Source: DASYPQ01 sp041488095 | GTDB taxonomy: Bacteria; Planctomycetota; UBA1135; GCA-002686595 | DNA: 64,000 nt | Assembly (NCBI GenBank): GCA_041488095.1 | Contig: JBGPOP010000013.1 | Span: 47,835-111,834 of the forward strand | Direction of reading: 5' to 3' | Part shown: positions 52,119 through 61,900 of the stretch, piece after piece | Position numbering within the stretch: the first letter of the stretch is position 1 | Layout of the letters: each line of letters opens with the position of its first letter | The notes under the pieces: model-generated | The model's database searches: none | Seen by the model: the letters and a program-made list of their open reading frames with translations, nothing else | What the model was told of the DNA's origin: nothing | Translations under genes and position numbers: made by a program

Positions 52119-54401
52119 ATGGGAGCCGATCTGATCCCCCACGAGATGCTGCTGCGCCACGCAGGTTTCCTGCGCCGGCTGGCGCACGATCTCGTCGGCG
52201 ACTGGGCGGCGGCAGATGACGCGGTGCAGGAGGTCTGGGTGCGCGCACTGGAACGGCCGCCCAGGCGCAGCTCGAACCTGCGCGGGTGGCTGAGGGTCAT
52301 GCTGACGAACCTCGTGCGCACCAAGGCGCGGAACGATGCCCGCCGCGAGTCGCGCGAGCGTGAGCGCGCCAACGAGCGTGGACAGGATGCGTTGGCGCCG
52401 CGCTCGGAGGACGAGGCGATTCTGCGCTCGGTCACCGAGGCCGTGCTCGCGCTCGAGGAGCCGCTGCGCGCGACGGTTCTGCAGCACTACTTCCAGGATC
52501 TGACGACGGCGGAGATCGCGAAGCGCGAGAATCTGCCTGCGTCGACGGTGAAGAGTCGTCTTCAGCGCGCGCTCGAGATCCTGCGCGCGCGGATGGAGCG
52601 CAAGCATCGGGGTGACGAACGATCGTGGAGATCGAGCCTGCTGGCGCTGGCGCTTCGGGATCGCGCGCTGCGCTGGGGGCCGCACGCCGCGCCAGCGGCG
52701 AAGGCTGGAACGGGAGTTCTGCTCATGACGCTGAAGATGAAGATCGCGCTCGGCTGCGCGGCCGTGCTGGCCGCAGTTTTCGCGTACCGCGGCCTTACGA
52801 GCAGGCCGGGTGGTTCGTCGGAGCCGCTCGCGAGCTCAGGTCCCGTTGCGAGTACGAGCGCTCCCAAGGCGGCGCCGTCCGGAAAGCCCGCGCTCGAGAC
52901 CGTCACGAAGCCGTCCGAGCGCGCGGCCGGCGCTGCGCCCGCAGAGATTCCTGCCGCTGCCCGAAACGAGCGTCCAGCGACCCTCTTCTACGGCTCGCTG
53001 CTCGATCCCGCGGGGAGGCCCCTGACCGGTCTGTGGTCGGCTGGCGTCAGCCTCACGGACGCGGATGGGCGACGTCGGTACGGCGATGCCAAGGACGGGG
53101 GCTCGTTCGCTTTCAACGCGCTTCCGTACGGCAAGTACTGGGTCACGGCCGGCGCGGATGGGTTCCGTGCAGCGGAGGACGTGATCGACCTCGAGGCCGG
53201 GCACGCGCAGATCCAGAAGGACATCACGCTCCAGCCCGTTCCGATCCTAAAGATCCGTGTCGTCACCCCGGAGGGCGAAAACCTGTTCGACGTCCTGCGC
53301 GGCGACACGAATCTCAGCGGGCACCCGGTCCTCGTTCCCGTGGCAACCAAGGATCGCCCGGGAAAGTGGTTCAACGAGGTCGTCGGGAGCCTCAACAACA
53401 CGTTCGGCATCGGACACTTCTGGAACTACGGTCCGCGCGTGCAAGCATTGCCAAGCGGCTGCATGGGCATCCTGATGCTCGACCAGGAGCTCCCCGCCTA
53501 CGTCAGCCTCGTCAACTACCACCGCGTGGTGCAGACCAAGGAAGTGATGCCGGGCGAAGAGGAGGTCCGGTTCGTCGTTTCGCTCGACGACCTCATGGCC
53601 ACTCTCGCGACGATTCACGTGCAGGTCGTCGATGCCGACACGCAGACGCCGCTCGCTGGAGCGAATGCGATGCTCTGGGGTGGGACCTACATGGACACTG
53701 GCAAGCGTTCCGACTCGAGCGGCAACATCGTCTTCGAAGGCCGGGAGCCCGGTGAGTTCGACCTCCACGTGCGCGCCAAGGGCTACGAAGAGTACAAGGC
53801 GCACATCCTCGCTGATTCCGGCACCACTACCGACCTCGGACAGATCGCGTTGGACAAGGAGATCCAACTTGAGGCCAAGGTCGTCGACGGCTCCGGTGCA
53901 CCCCGAAGCGAGCGCTTCTCCCTCGGGACCTTCGACCCTGCCACGCACAAGCTCACCATGGAGCAGCAGCGCGCCTACCAGTCAGGGGGAGGTGGCCTTC
54001 TCAAGCTCGATGGGCTGGGTCGACGCGTATACGTGCTCCGGACGGCGAACCACGATGCGGTCAACGACCAGGACAACCCGGAGACGAAGTGGGTCTCGGG
54101 GGACGTCCTGGTCGACCTGCGATCAGGGACGGCCCCAGCCAACTTCGTGGTCTCGCTCGTGCCCGCGACACGGATGATGATCGCCGTGAAGGGCGAGCCC
54201 GCGGAAGGTCTGCGATTCATCGTCATGGACGAGCAGGGGCTCGACCTCGTCTCGAGCCGCTTCTACGGCACGGGGCCGCGCCCGCTCACGCTGCCGCAGG
54301 GCAAGTACCGCGTCGCGCTGCTCGACGCGAACAAGACGGTGCTCAAGGAGCAGTCCGTCACGCTCGGTGCCACGGCGCAGACGCTCGAGCTCTCGCGCTG
54401 A
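52119..54401 (+). CDS. ECF sigma factor fused to a transmembrane helix and exported CarboxypepD_reg domains
   Basis: The 760-residue protein begins with an ECF sigma factor: region 2 RLAHDLVGDWAAADDAVQEV and RGWLRVMLTNLVRTKARNDA, region 4 QDLTTAEIAKRENLPASTVK with SRLQRALEILR (to about residue 170). A Gly/Ala linker leads to one transmembrane helix (KMKIALGCAAVLAAVFAYRG, about 205-225), then a Pro/Ser linker and beta-sandwich repeats (LFYGSLLDPAGRPLTGLWSA, IHVQVVDADTQTPLAGANAM). This would tether the sigma factor to the membrane with an external sensing part. An internal ATG near 52728 could produce the membrane part alone. Such fusions occur in Planctomycetota. Confidence 0.85.
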   Translation: MGADLIPHEMLLRHAGFLRRLAHDLVGDWAAADDAVQEVWVRALERPPRRSSNLRGWLRVMLTNLVRTKARNDARRESRERERANERGQDALAPRSEDEAILRSVTEAVLALEEPLRATVLQHYFQDLTTAEIAKRENLPASTVKSRLQRALEILRARMERKHRGDERSWRSSLLALALRDRALRWGPHAAPAAKAGTGVLLMTLKMKIALGCAAVLAAVFAYRGLTSRPGGSSEPLASSGPVASTSAPKAAPSGKPALETVTKPSERAAGAAPAEIPAAARNERPATLFYGSLLDPAGRPLTGLWSAGVSLTDADGRRRYGDAKDGGSFAFNALPYGKYWVTAGADGFRAAEDVIDLEAGHAQIQKDITLQPVPILKIRVVTPEGENLFDVLRGDTNLSGHPVLVPVATKDRPGKWFNEVVGSLNNTFGIGHFWNYGPRVQALPSGCMGILMLDQELPAYVSLVNYHRVVQTKEVMPGEEEVRFVVSLDDLMATLATIHVQVVDADTQTPLAGANAMLWGGTYMDTGKRSDSSGNIVFEGREPGEFDLHVRAKGYEEYKAHILADSGTTTDLGQIALDKEIQLEAKVVDGSGAPRSERFSLGTFDPATHKLTMEQQRAYQSGGGGLLKLDGLGRRVYVLRTANHDAVNDQDNPETKWVSGDVLVDLRSGTAPANFVVSLVPATRMMIAVKGEPAEGLRFIVMDEQGLDLVSSRFYGTGPRPLTLPQGKYRVALLDANKTVLKEQSVTLGATAQTLELSR

Positions 54402-54568
54402 TCAGCGCGACATGCCGTCCGGCTGCAGGATCGGCACGGGCTTCGCCGTTCGGGGTGGGCGCCGGCTACGACGAAGAGGTCCGACGGGGGTAGGCTGGTC
54501 CCAGCGTCGTCCGGTTCGATGTCCTTCCCCTGCAGCGGCGGCGGTTTGGGCCTGGGAGGCCCCGGAAG

Positions 54569-54611
54569 ATGCCTTGAATTCTGGAAGTCAGACTGCCGGA
54601 ATTCAAGGCAT
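54569..54611 (+). promoter_or_regulatory. 13-bp perfect inverted repeat covering the start codon of the AAA gene
   Basis: ATGCCTTGAATTC (54569-54581) is the exact complement of GAATTCAAGGCAT (54599-54611), separated by 17 nt. The right arm includes AT of the start codon at 54610. It may be an operator for a dimeric repressor or an mRNA hairpin that hides the start. Confidence 0.55.
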
Positions 54612-55815
54612 GTTCTACGTCCCGCGCGCGGCCAGCGAGCCCCTCCGGCTCTTGATGCGGACGTTCCCGGTCGTCTACGTCCACGGGCCGCGGAAATGCG
54701 GGAAGAGCACGTTCGTGCGTGAGGAACTCGGGGGCTGGCTGGCGCTCGACCTGGAAGCCCCGGCCGACCTCGATCAACTGCAGAGCGACGTCCAGGGATT
54801 CTTCGAGAAGAATCCGCGGCGCGTCCTGATCGACGAGGCCCAGCGCTTCCCCGATCTCTTCCCCGCCCTGCGCCACTTCATCGATCGCGGCAAGGGCCCC
54901 GGACGCTTCGTCCTGACCGGCTCGGCGAACCCGGCCATCGTGCGCTCGATCTCGGAGTCCCTGGCCGGGCGCGTCGGATTCCTGGATCTCACGCCCTTCC
55001 GGATGGTGGAGCTCGCGTCGCGCAAGCACGCCCAGGATCGCTGGTTCTGGGGCGGGTATCCGCCGGTTCACGCGCTCCCGGGCGCAAATCGGCGCCTGGC
55101 CTGGCTCGACGGCTACGTGACGGCGTTCCTCGAGCGCGACCTTCCGAATCTCGGCTACCGGATGTCGCCGGAACGGCTGCGGGCGCTGTGGACGATGCTG
55201 ACCCACGTCCACGGCAGCGTCCTCAACCCGGCCGACCTCGCGCGCTCCCTGACCGTGTCCCACCACACCGTGGCTGCGCACCTCGACGTCCTCGAGGGAT
55301 CGTTCATGATCCGGCGGCTCCATCCGCACTTCGCGAACGTGCAGAAGCGCCTGACCAAGAGCCCGAAGGTCTACATCCGCGACACCGGGCTGCTGCACTT
55401 CCTGGCCGGCCTGAAGTCTTCGCGCGAACTCGACACGTGGCCCAGGCGCGGACATTCCTTCGAAGGGCTCGTGGTGGAGGAGCTTTGCTCTTTGGCCCGA
55501 GAGCGCGTCGTCCGGCCGCACCTGGCCTACTGGCGGACCCTCGCGCAGGGCGAGGTCGACCTGCTGATCGGCGACGGGCGGCGGCTCCTGCCGATCGAGA
55601 TCAAGCTCGCGGCCTCGGTCAGCGGCTACGACGCGCGCGGCCTCACGGGCTGCATGAAGGACCTCGGTCTCGAGAAGGGCTGGGTCGTCTACACCGGCGA
55701 GGAGTTCCGCGGCCTGGGGCGGAACATCGAGGTCGTGCCGTGGTCCGCGATCGCCAAGGGGGAGTTCGACTTCGGGCTCGGCAGGCGGACGGCGCGCCGC
55801 GCCAGGCGGACCTGA
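54610..55815 (+). CDS. ATP-binding protein, AAA_14/DUF4143 family
   Basis: The 401-residue P-loop ATPase has VVYVHGPRKCGKSTFVREEL (Walker A), RRVLIDEAQRFPDLFPALRH (Walker B with Glu), GRFVLTGSANPAIV (sensor 1), and the DUF4143 C-terminal half with LNPADLARSLTVSHHTVAAH (winged helix), KVYIRDTGLLHFLAGL, and the PD-(D/E)xK-like GEVDLLIGDGRRLLPIEIKL. Family members are widespread, often mobile or stress-related, with unclear substrates; the C-terminal nuclease-like motif suggests DNA interaction. Its start lies in a perfect inverted repeat. No antitoxin-like partner is adjacent. Confidence 0.85.
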   Translation: MFYVPRAASEPLRLLMRTFPVVYVHGPRKCGKSTFVREELGGWLALDLEAPADLDQLQSDVQGFFEKNPRRVLIDEAQRFPDLFPALRHFIDRGKGPGRFVLTGSANPAIVRSISESLAGRVGFLDLTPFRMVELASRKHAQDRWFWGGYPPVHALPGANRRLAWLDGYVTAFLERDLPNLGYRMSPERLRALWTMLTHVHGSVLNPADLARSLTVSHHTVAAHLDVLEGSFMIRRLHPHFANVQKRLTKSPKVYIRDTGLLHFLAGLKSSRELDTWPRRGHSFEGLVVEELCSLARERVVRPHLAYWRTLAQGEVDLLIGDGRRLLPIEIKLAASVSGYDARGLTGCMKDLGLEKGWVVYTGEEFRGLGRNIEVVPWSAIAKGEFDFGLGRRTARRARRT

Positions 55816-55913
55816 TCGATCCCGCGCGCGCGGCACAGGCTCCGACCAGGTGTGGTGTGTAACGCAATTCCCTCCCCTTTGACGGTCGGGTCAGATCCCA
55901 CGCTGATCGGCGA

Positions 55914-57485
55914 TCAAGGCAGCTTCGACTCGTACTTCGCCGGATCGGCCCAGAACTGCCCCGGGCAATTCGGACAACAAAAGCCGATCACCTTGCCGCG
56001 GAAGACGATCTGGTAGGCCGGGTCGAGGGCCTTGCCCGTCACCGGGCAGACCGTGTTGATCGGGACGAGCGGCGCCGCCGGGTTGGCCGGCGCACCCGCG
56101 GCGGGCGTCGCCTTCGTCAACACGACCTCCTTTTCCGCCTCCAGCGGCTTCGCGTCGGGCGCGTCACCCGCATCGACCACGAGGTCCGGCCTCTCGCGGC
56201 GCAGGCGCGCGATTGCGTCCTCGCTCAGGCCGGATCGCCACAGGAACGCCCGCTTCAACGCGGGCAGCGCCAGAAGATTCTCCACGGCGGCGTCGGTGAG
56301 GTGAGTCCGCGCGAGCACGAGCTCCGCGAGGTGCTTGTGCCCCGCGAGCACGGCGACCCCGGCGTCCGTGACGGCCGTCTCCCGCACGTCGAGGCGCGAG
56401 AGGTTCGGCATCCGCACGACGAGCTTCAGCGCCTCGTCCGTGATCCGGGAGCGCGCGAGCGAGAGATCCGCCACCTGCTCGAGAACGGGCTCGAGCAGCG
56501 CGGCGACCTCCGCGTCCCCCATCTCGGGCGCCGCGGCGGCGAAGTCGACGATCAGGAGGTTCGATCCCTTGGCGACGACCTCGACGTGCACGAGCTTGTC
56601 GCGCAGCGCCTCGACCGCCGCGCCGTCGGCCGGAGCGATCCCTAGCGTCCGGGAGCCCTCGCCGATCGTCGGCGCTCCGCCCGGTGATGCAGCTCCGCCC
56701 TGGGCGATCACCGCCTCCCCGTCGACCGGCGCGCCCGCGGCGATCCACGCCTCGATCCGCGCGATCTCCTCCGCCGTCGGCTGCGTCCGCGTCGCCGGAG
56801 GCATGTGGTCCTCTTCCTCGGGGGGCAACCGCAGCCGCCGCAGCATCTCCGACTCCTTCGGCTTGCCCGGGACGATCACCAGCCCGTCCCGGCCGCCCGC
56901 GAGGACCGACTTCGAGTCCTTCAGCGAGAGCCCGCCCTTCCTCTTCGTCTCCCCGTGGCAGGCCGAGCAGCGCGCCGCGAAGATCGGAGCGATGTCGCGG
57001 GCGAAGGAGATCGCGCCGTCCGTCTTCCCCTCGACCTGCGCGCCCTCGTGCAGCGGCTCGGTCAGGTAGTCCTCGCCGTGGGCGATCGACGCACCCAGGT
57101 GGCCGGTCGGCACGAGCAGGACCACGGAGAGGACTAGGAGCGTCCGGTACGCGACGAGCGCCGAGCCGCGCATCCCTTCGCGCGTGCGCGTGTGCAGGAG
57201 GGCGAGCACGAGGCTGCACGCGGCGACCGCGAGCCCCAGGCGCAAGTGCAGCGCGACCGCGGCGGTCCCGAATTCTTCCTCCCGCGAGAGCGCGTACCCC
57301 GTCACCGCGGAAAGAACGGCCGCAGCCGCTGCCAGAAAGACGAGCACCGAGACCGCCGCGCGCGGGAGCGGAGACCTCCGCGCGAATGCCGCGGCCTCGA
57401 GCGCGAGGAGCGCGATGAGCAAACCGATCGGCAGGTGGACCGCCAGCGGGTGCAGCCTGCCGAATACGGCGATCCACTTCTCCAC
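55914..57485 (-). CDS. membrane c-type cytochrome with LRR-like and YHS-like domains
   Basis: A 523-residue protein. Four N-terminal helices form a DUF2231-like module (HPLAVHLPIGLLIALLALEA). A planctomycete-type cytochrome c motif follows, FAARCSACHGETKRKGGLSL (about residue 175), then leucine-rich strands (LSRLDVRETAVTDAGVAVLA). A C-terminal Cys-rich metal-site segment reads VCPVTGKALDPAY and GFCCPNCPGQF, like YHS/TRASH-type domains. It is the last gene of the PSD1-DUF1501 operon, 16 nt after DUF1501. The C-terminal 109 nt are duplicated at 48880. Confidence 0.82.
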   Translation of the reverse strand: MEKWIAVFGRLHPLAVHLPIGLLIALLALEAAAFARRSPLPRAAVSVLVFLAAAAAVLSAVTGYALSREEEFGTAAVALHLRLGLAVAACSLVLALLHTRTREGMRGSALVAYRTLLVLSVVLLVPTGHLGASIAHGEDYLTEPLHEGAQVEGKTDGAISFARDIAPIFAARCSACHGETKRKGGLSLKDSKSVLAGGRDGLVIVPGKPKESEMLRRLRLPPEEEDHMPPATRTQPTAEEIARIEAWIAAGAPVDGEAVIAQGGAASPGGAPTIGEGSRTLGIAPADGAAVEALRDKLVHVEVVAKGSNLLIVDFAAAAPEMGDAEVAALLEPVLEQVADLSLARSRITDEALKLVVRMPNLSRLDVRETAVTDAGVAVLAGHKHLAELVLARTHLTDAAVENLLALPALKRAFLWRSGLSEDAIARLRRERPDLVVDAGDAPDAKPLEAEKEVVLTKATPAAGAPANPAAPLVPINTVCPVTGKALDPAYQIVFRGKVIGFCCPNCPGQFWADPAKYESKLP

Positions 57486-57501
57486 GGCCGCCGCAGTCCT
57501 C

Positions 57502-58962
57502 TCAGGCGAGCAGGTCCGTCAAGACCCGCCCGAACACATCCGTCAGCCGGTAGTCGCGGCCCTGGTGGCGGTACGTGAGCCTCGTGTGGTCCATCCCGAG
57601 CAGGTGCAGCATCGTCGCGTGGAGGTCGTGCACCTCGACCGGGTTCTCGACGATGTTGTAGCTGTAGTCGTCGGTCTTCCCGTAGCTCGTGCCCGGCCGG
57701 ATCCCTCCGCCCGCGAGCCACGTCGTGAAACAGCGCGGGTGATGGTCGCGCCCGTAGTTCTCCTTCGTCAGCGTCCCCTGGCTGTACACCGTCCGCCCGA
57801 ACTCGCCCGACCACAGCACCAGCGTCTCGTCGAGCAGCCCGCGGCGGCGCAGGTCCTTGATCAGCCCCGCGATCGGCTGGTCGACCGCCTTCGCCTGCAG
57901 GCGGATCTCCTTGGGCAGCTCGCCGTGCTGGTCCCAGCCGCGCATGTAGAGCTGGATGAAGCGCACTCCGCGCTCGGAGAGGCGCCGCGCGAGCAGGCAG
58001 CTCGCCGCGAACGTGCCCGGCTTCCTCGCGTCCGGCCCGTACAGCGCGAGCGTCTCCTCGTCCTCTCCCGAGGTATCGGTCAGCTCGGGCACCGACATCT
58101 GCATCCGGTACGCCATCTCCGCCTGCGCGATGCGCGCGCGCACCTCCGGATCGAGGCTCTTCTCCGCCTCGCGCTCGTTCAGCTCGCCGACGAGGTCGAG
58201 CATCGCCCTGCGATCGCTGCGTGCGACGCCCTGCGGGTCGCCGAGGTACAGCACCGGGTCGCCGGCGCTGCGGAGCTTGCAGCCCTGGTGCTCGCTCGGC
58301 AGGAAGCCGCTGCCCCAGAAGCGCGCCGACAGCGCCTGCATGTTCCCGAGCCCCTGCGTGATCAGCACGACGAAGGTCGGCAGGTTCGCGTTCGCGCTGC
58401 CGAGGCCGTAGCTGATCCACGAGCCGAACGAGGGCCTCCCCGGCTGCTGGTTGCCGGTCTGGAAGAACGTGATCCCGGGCTCGTGGTTGATCGCATCGGT
58501 CTTCATCGAGTGGATGAAGCACAGCTCCCCCGCCACGCCGCCGAGGTGCGGCATCAGCTCGCTGATCCACGCGCCGTCCTGCCGGTTCTCGTAACGCGTG
58601 AACTTGAAGATCGACGGCGCGACGGGGAAGCGCGCCTGGCCGCTCGTCATCCCGGTCAGGCGCTGTCCCTGCCGGATCGAGTCGGGCAGATCCTCGTCGA
58701 AGCGCGCGCGCAAGGCCGGCTTGTAGTCGAAGAGGTCGAGCTGGCTCGGCGCGCCCTCCATGTGGAGGTAGATCACGCGCTTCGCCTTGGGCCGGAAGTG
58801 CGGGCCGGGGAGCGCGAGGTCCGGCGCGGGTCCGGCCAGCGCGCGCCGGCCGAGCAGCGAGGCGAGCGCCGCGGTGCCCAGGGTCGCGCCGAGCGTCGCG
58901 CCCGCGACGCCGAAGAAGCGCCGGCGGGTGATGTCGAGGTAGTGCTGCTCGAGCGGGTGCAT
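57502..58962 (-). CDS. DUF1501 Tat-exported protein (sulfatase/phosphatase-like fold)
   Basis: A 486-residue protein with a Tat signal, TRRRFFGVAGATLGATLGTA. DUF1501 landmarks follow: VIYLHMEGAPSQLDLFDYKP, FIHSMKTDAINHEPG, the GSWISYGLGS turn, YMRGWDQHGELPKEI, and LVLWSGEFGRTVYSQG with DHHPRCFTTWLAGGGIRPG, giving the His/Asp/Glu metal-site residues of the alkaline-phosphatase-like fold. In planctomycetes this gene nearly always accompanies a PSD1 gene, as here, with 4 nt between them. Substrate unknown, probably a surface or periplasmic ester. Confidence 0.9.
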   Translation of the reverse strand: MHPLEQHYLDITRRRFFGVAGATLGATLGTAALASLLGRRALAGPAPDLALPGPHFRPKAKRVIYLHMEGAPSQLDLFDYKPALRARFDEDLPDSIRQGQRLTGMTSGQARFPVAPSIFKFTRYENRQDGAWISELMPHLGGVAGELCFIHSMKTDAINHEPGITFFQTGNQQPGRPSFGSWISYGLGSANANLPTFVVLITQGLGNMQALSARFWGSGFLPSEHQGCKLRSAGDPVLYLGDPQGVARSDRRAMLDLVGELNEREAEKSLDPEVRARIAQAEMAYRMQMSVPELTDTSGEDEETLALYGPDARKPGTFAASCLLARRLSERGVRFIQLYMRGWDQHGELPKEIRLQAKAVDQPIAGLIKDLRRRGLLDETLVLWSGEFGRTVYSQGTLTKENYGRDHHPRCFTTWLAGGGIRPGTSYGKTDDYSYNIVENPVEVHDLHATMLHLLGMDHTRLTYRHQGRDYRLTDVFGRVLTDLLA

Positions 58963-58966
58963 GGCT

Positions 58967-61900
58967 TCAGGTGCGCGAGATCGTAGCGTCGAGGTTCAGC
59001 AGGGCGCTCGCGACGAGCGTCCAGGCGGCGACTTCGGCTGCGTCGAGGCCCTCCGCGAGCGGCGCTTCGCCGACCGTGGCGAGCTTGGCGGCCTCGTCCG
59101 GCGTGTCGACATAGCGCTTGCGGAAGTGCTCGAGCGCGGCCGTGAGGCGCTCGACCTCCCTCGGATACGGGGCGCGGCCCGTGCAGCGACGGAACATCCG
59201 CGCTAGCCGGTCCGGCTCGCCGCCCGGCTCGGAGAGCGCGCGCTCGGCCAGCGCGCGGGCCGCCTCGACGAACTGGACGTCGTTCCACAGCGCCAGCGCC
59301 TGCAGCGGCGTGTTCGTGGTCGCCCGCCGGATCGTGCAGAACTCGCGCGTCGGCGCGTCGAGCGTCTGGAGCGCGGGCGGCGGGCAGGCGCGCTTCCAGT
59401 AGGTGTACAGGCTGCGGCGCCACAGGTCGGATCCCTGGCCGCGCACGAAGTCGCGCGTGTTCGACTGGATCATCGCCACCTCCTGCCACAGGCCCTCGGG
59501 CTGGTACGGCTTGACCGACGGTCCGCCGAGGTGCTCGACGAGCAGGCCCGAGACGTAGAGCGCCTGGTCGCGGATCTGCTCGGCGGGCAGGCGCTTCCTC
59601 GGGAACCAGGCGAGCCAGCGGTCCTCGGGATCGCGCTCGGCGAGCTCCGGCCGCGTGCGCGAGCTCTGGCGGTAGGTGCGGCTCGTCACGAGGAGCCGGA
59701 CCATGCGCTTGACGTCCCAGCCGCTCTCGCGCAGCTCGACCGCGAGCCAGTCGAGGAGCGCCGGGTGGCTCGGCCACTCGCCCTGCATGCCGAAGTCCTC
59801 GCTCGTGCGCACGAGGCCCGTGGCGAACACCTGCTCCCACAAACGATTGGCGGCGACGCGCGCGACGAGCGGGTTCTCCGCGGCCGTCATCCACTGCGCC
59901 AGGCCGCGGCGGTCGGCGGGCGCGCCCTCGGGGAGCTTCCCGAGCGCCGCGGGCACGCCGCGCGTGACCGGTCGGGACTTGTCGGGATGGTCGTAGCGGC
60001 CGCGGACGAGCACGAAGGTCTCGCGCGGGGTCGGGAGCTCCTGCATGACCATCGTGCGCGGCACGGCGGCCTCGACCTCGGCGATCCGGAGCCCGAGCGA
60101 GGCGACCTTCTCGGCGCGCTCGCGGTAGGCGGGAGAGAACTTCGTGCGCCAGGCCCCGCGGATCCGGCCGGAGAGGTCGGCCGAGCGCGCGGCCTCGGGC
60201 AGCAGCGCGGCGACGAGGTCGCCGGCGAGCTCGCCCTCGCGGTCCTTCGATCTCCAGTAGAAGCCCGCCAGTCCGCCCGTGTTGACCACCTTGAGGACGA
60301 GCGTGCTCGCGCCCGCGTGGAGGTCGAGGGCGACCTGGTCCTGGTCGGCCGCAAGCGAGCGATCGATCTCTTTCCCGGCGATCTCGACGCCGTCCAGGAA
60401 CAGGCGGAAGCCGTCGTCGCTCCCGAGCGAGGCCTCGACCTTGCGCGCGGTCGGCGCGAAGATCCGGCGGCCGACGTAGGCCGCAACGAGGCCCTGCGGC
60501 AGGCCGTTGTTCAGCTTCCCGTCCTCGAGCGAGCCGTCGAAGCGCCAGTACTGGTTCCCGACGCCGAAGTTCCTGGCGAAGTCCAGCACCGCGCCCTCCT
60601 CGGGCCCGAACGCCGTCTCGTAGGCCGCCTTGCCCGAGTCGGCCGGGAAGGGCCCGACCAGGTACCACGCGCTCGCGGCGGCCGGCAGCATGGCGAGGCC
60701 CTCGTCGCCGATCCGGCCGAGGGAGAGTCGCACGCGGCCGAAGACGTGCTTGGCGTACATCGAGCGGTACTCGAGCACGACCGAGAGCTCCGTGCCGCCC
60801 TCGAAGCCGAACGGCGCGTCGGCGAGGAGCAGCGCCTCGCGCCCGCCCGCTGAGCGGTGCGCGTCGACCGCCCAGCCGTGCTCCCCGCCCGCGCGGGCGT
60901 CGAGGAGGTTCGCGACGCCGTAGTCGCCGTCCTTCTGCTCGCGGTCGGCCCAGGCCCACATGAACTTCACCGGCTCGCGCCGCGAGGGATCGGCGAGCGA
61001 GACCGCCTCCGCGGTGACGCCCGAGAGCACCGCGTTGCCGTTGTTGGCGCGGCCGACGCGCCCCTCGACGAAGCTGGGATCGGCGAGGGCCTCCAGCAGG
61101 ACGAGGCGGAGACCGGTCGCCTGCGTGCGCAGCACGAGCGTGTGGTCGTCCTTGTCGGGGTTCAAGCCCGAGGCGAGGGCCGAGCCGTCCTCCTGGAGGG
61201 CGAAGGTCGCCCCGCCGGACGAGGTGGCCGCGACGAGCTTCGCCGGCTCCCACGACAATCCCCCGCGCTGGACGAGGTCGGCGAAGAACGCCTCGCGCTG
61301 CTCGTCCTCCTCCGGCGCGGGAGCGTCGAGCGCCTGCTTCTCCTCCTCGATGCGCGAACGGAGCTCCGCGAGCTCGGTCTTCTGCTCCGGCCGCGGGACC
61401 TCCATGAAAGGCTCGAAGGCGCGGTTGGGATCGGGGAGCTGCGAGTACAACCCGGGCTCCTCGATCGAGTCGAAGAGGGAGTAGAAGCGGTAGAACTCCT
61501 CCTGCGAGATCGGGTCGAACTTGTGCTCGTGGCAGCGCGCGCAGCCCATCGTCAGGCCCAGGAAGACCGACGAGGTGGTCGCGGCGCGGTCGACCGCGTA
61601 CTCGACCAGGTATTCTTCCGCGATCGCGCCGCCTTCGTCGGTCGTCACGTGGTTGCGGTTGAAGCCGCTGGCGACCTTCTGCTGCTCGGTGGCGTCCGGG
61701 AGGAGGTCGCCGGCGAGCTGCTCGGTGAGGAAGCGGTCGAAGGGCATGCCGTCGCGGTAGGCGGCGAGGACCCAGTCGCGCCAGGGCCAGATCTGGCGGC
61801 CGGCGTCCATGTGGATGCCGCAGGTGTCGGCGTAGCGCGCGGCGTCGAGCCAGGGCGTCGCCATGCGCTCGGCGTAGCGGGTCTGGTAGGGCTCTTCGGA

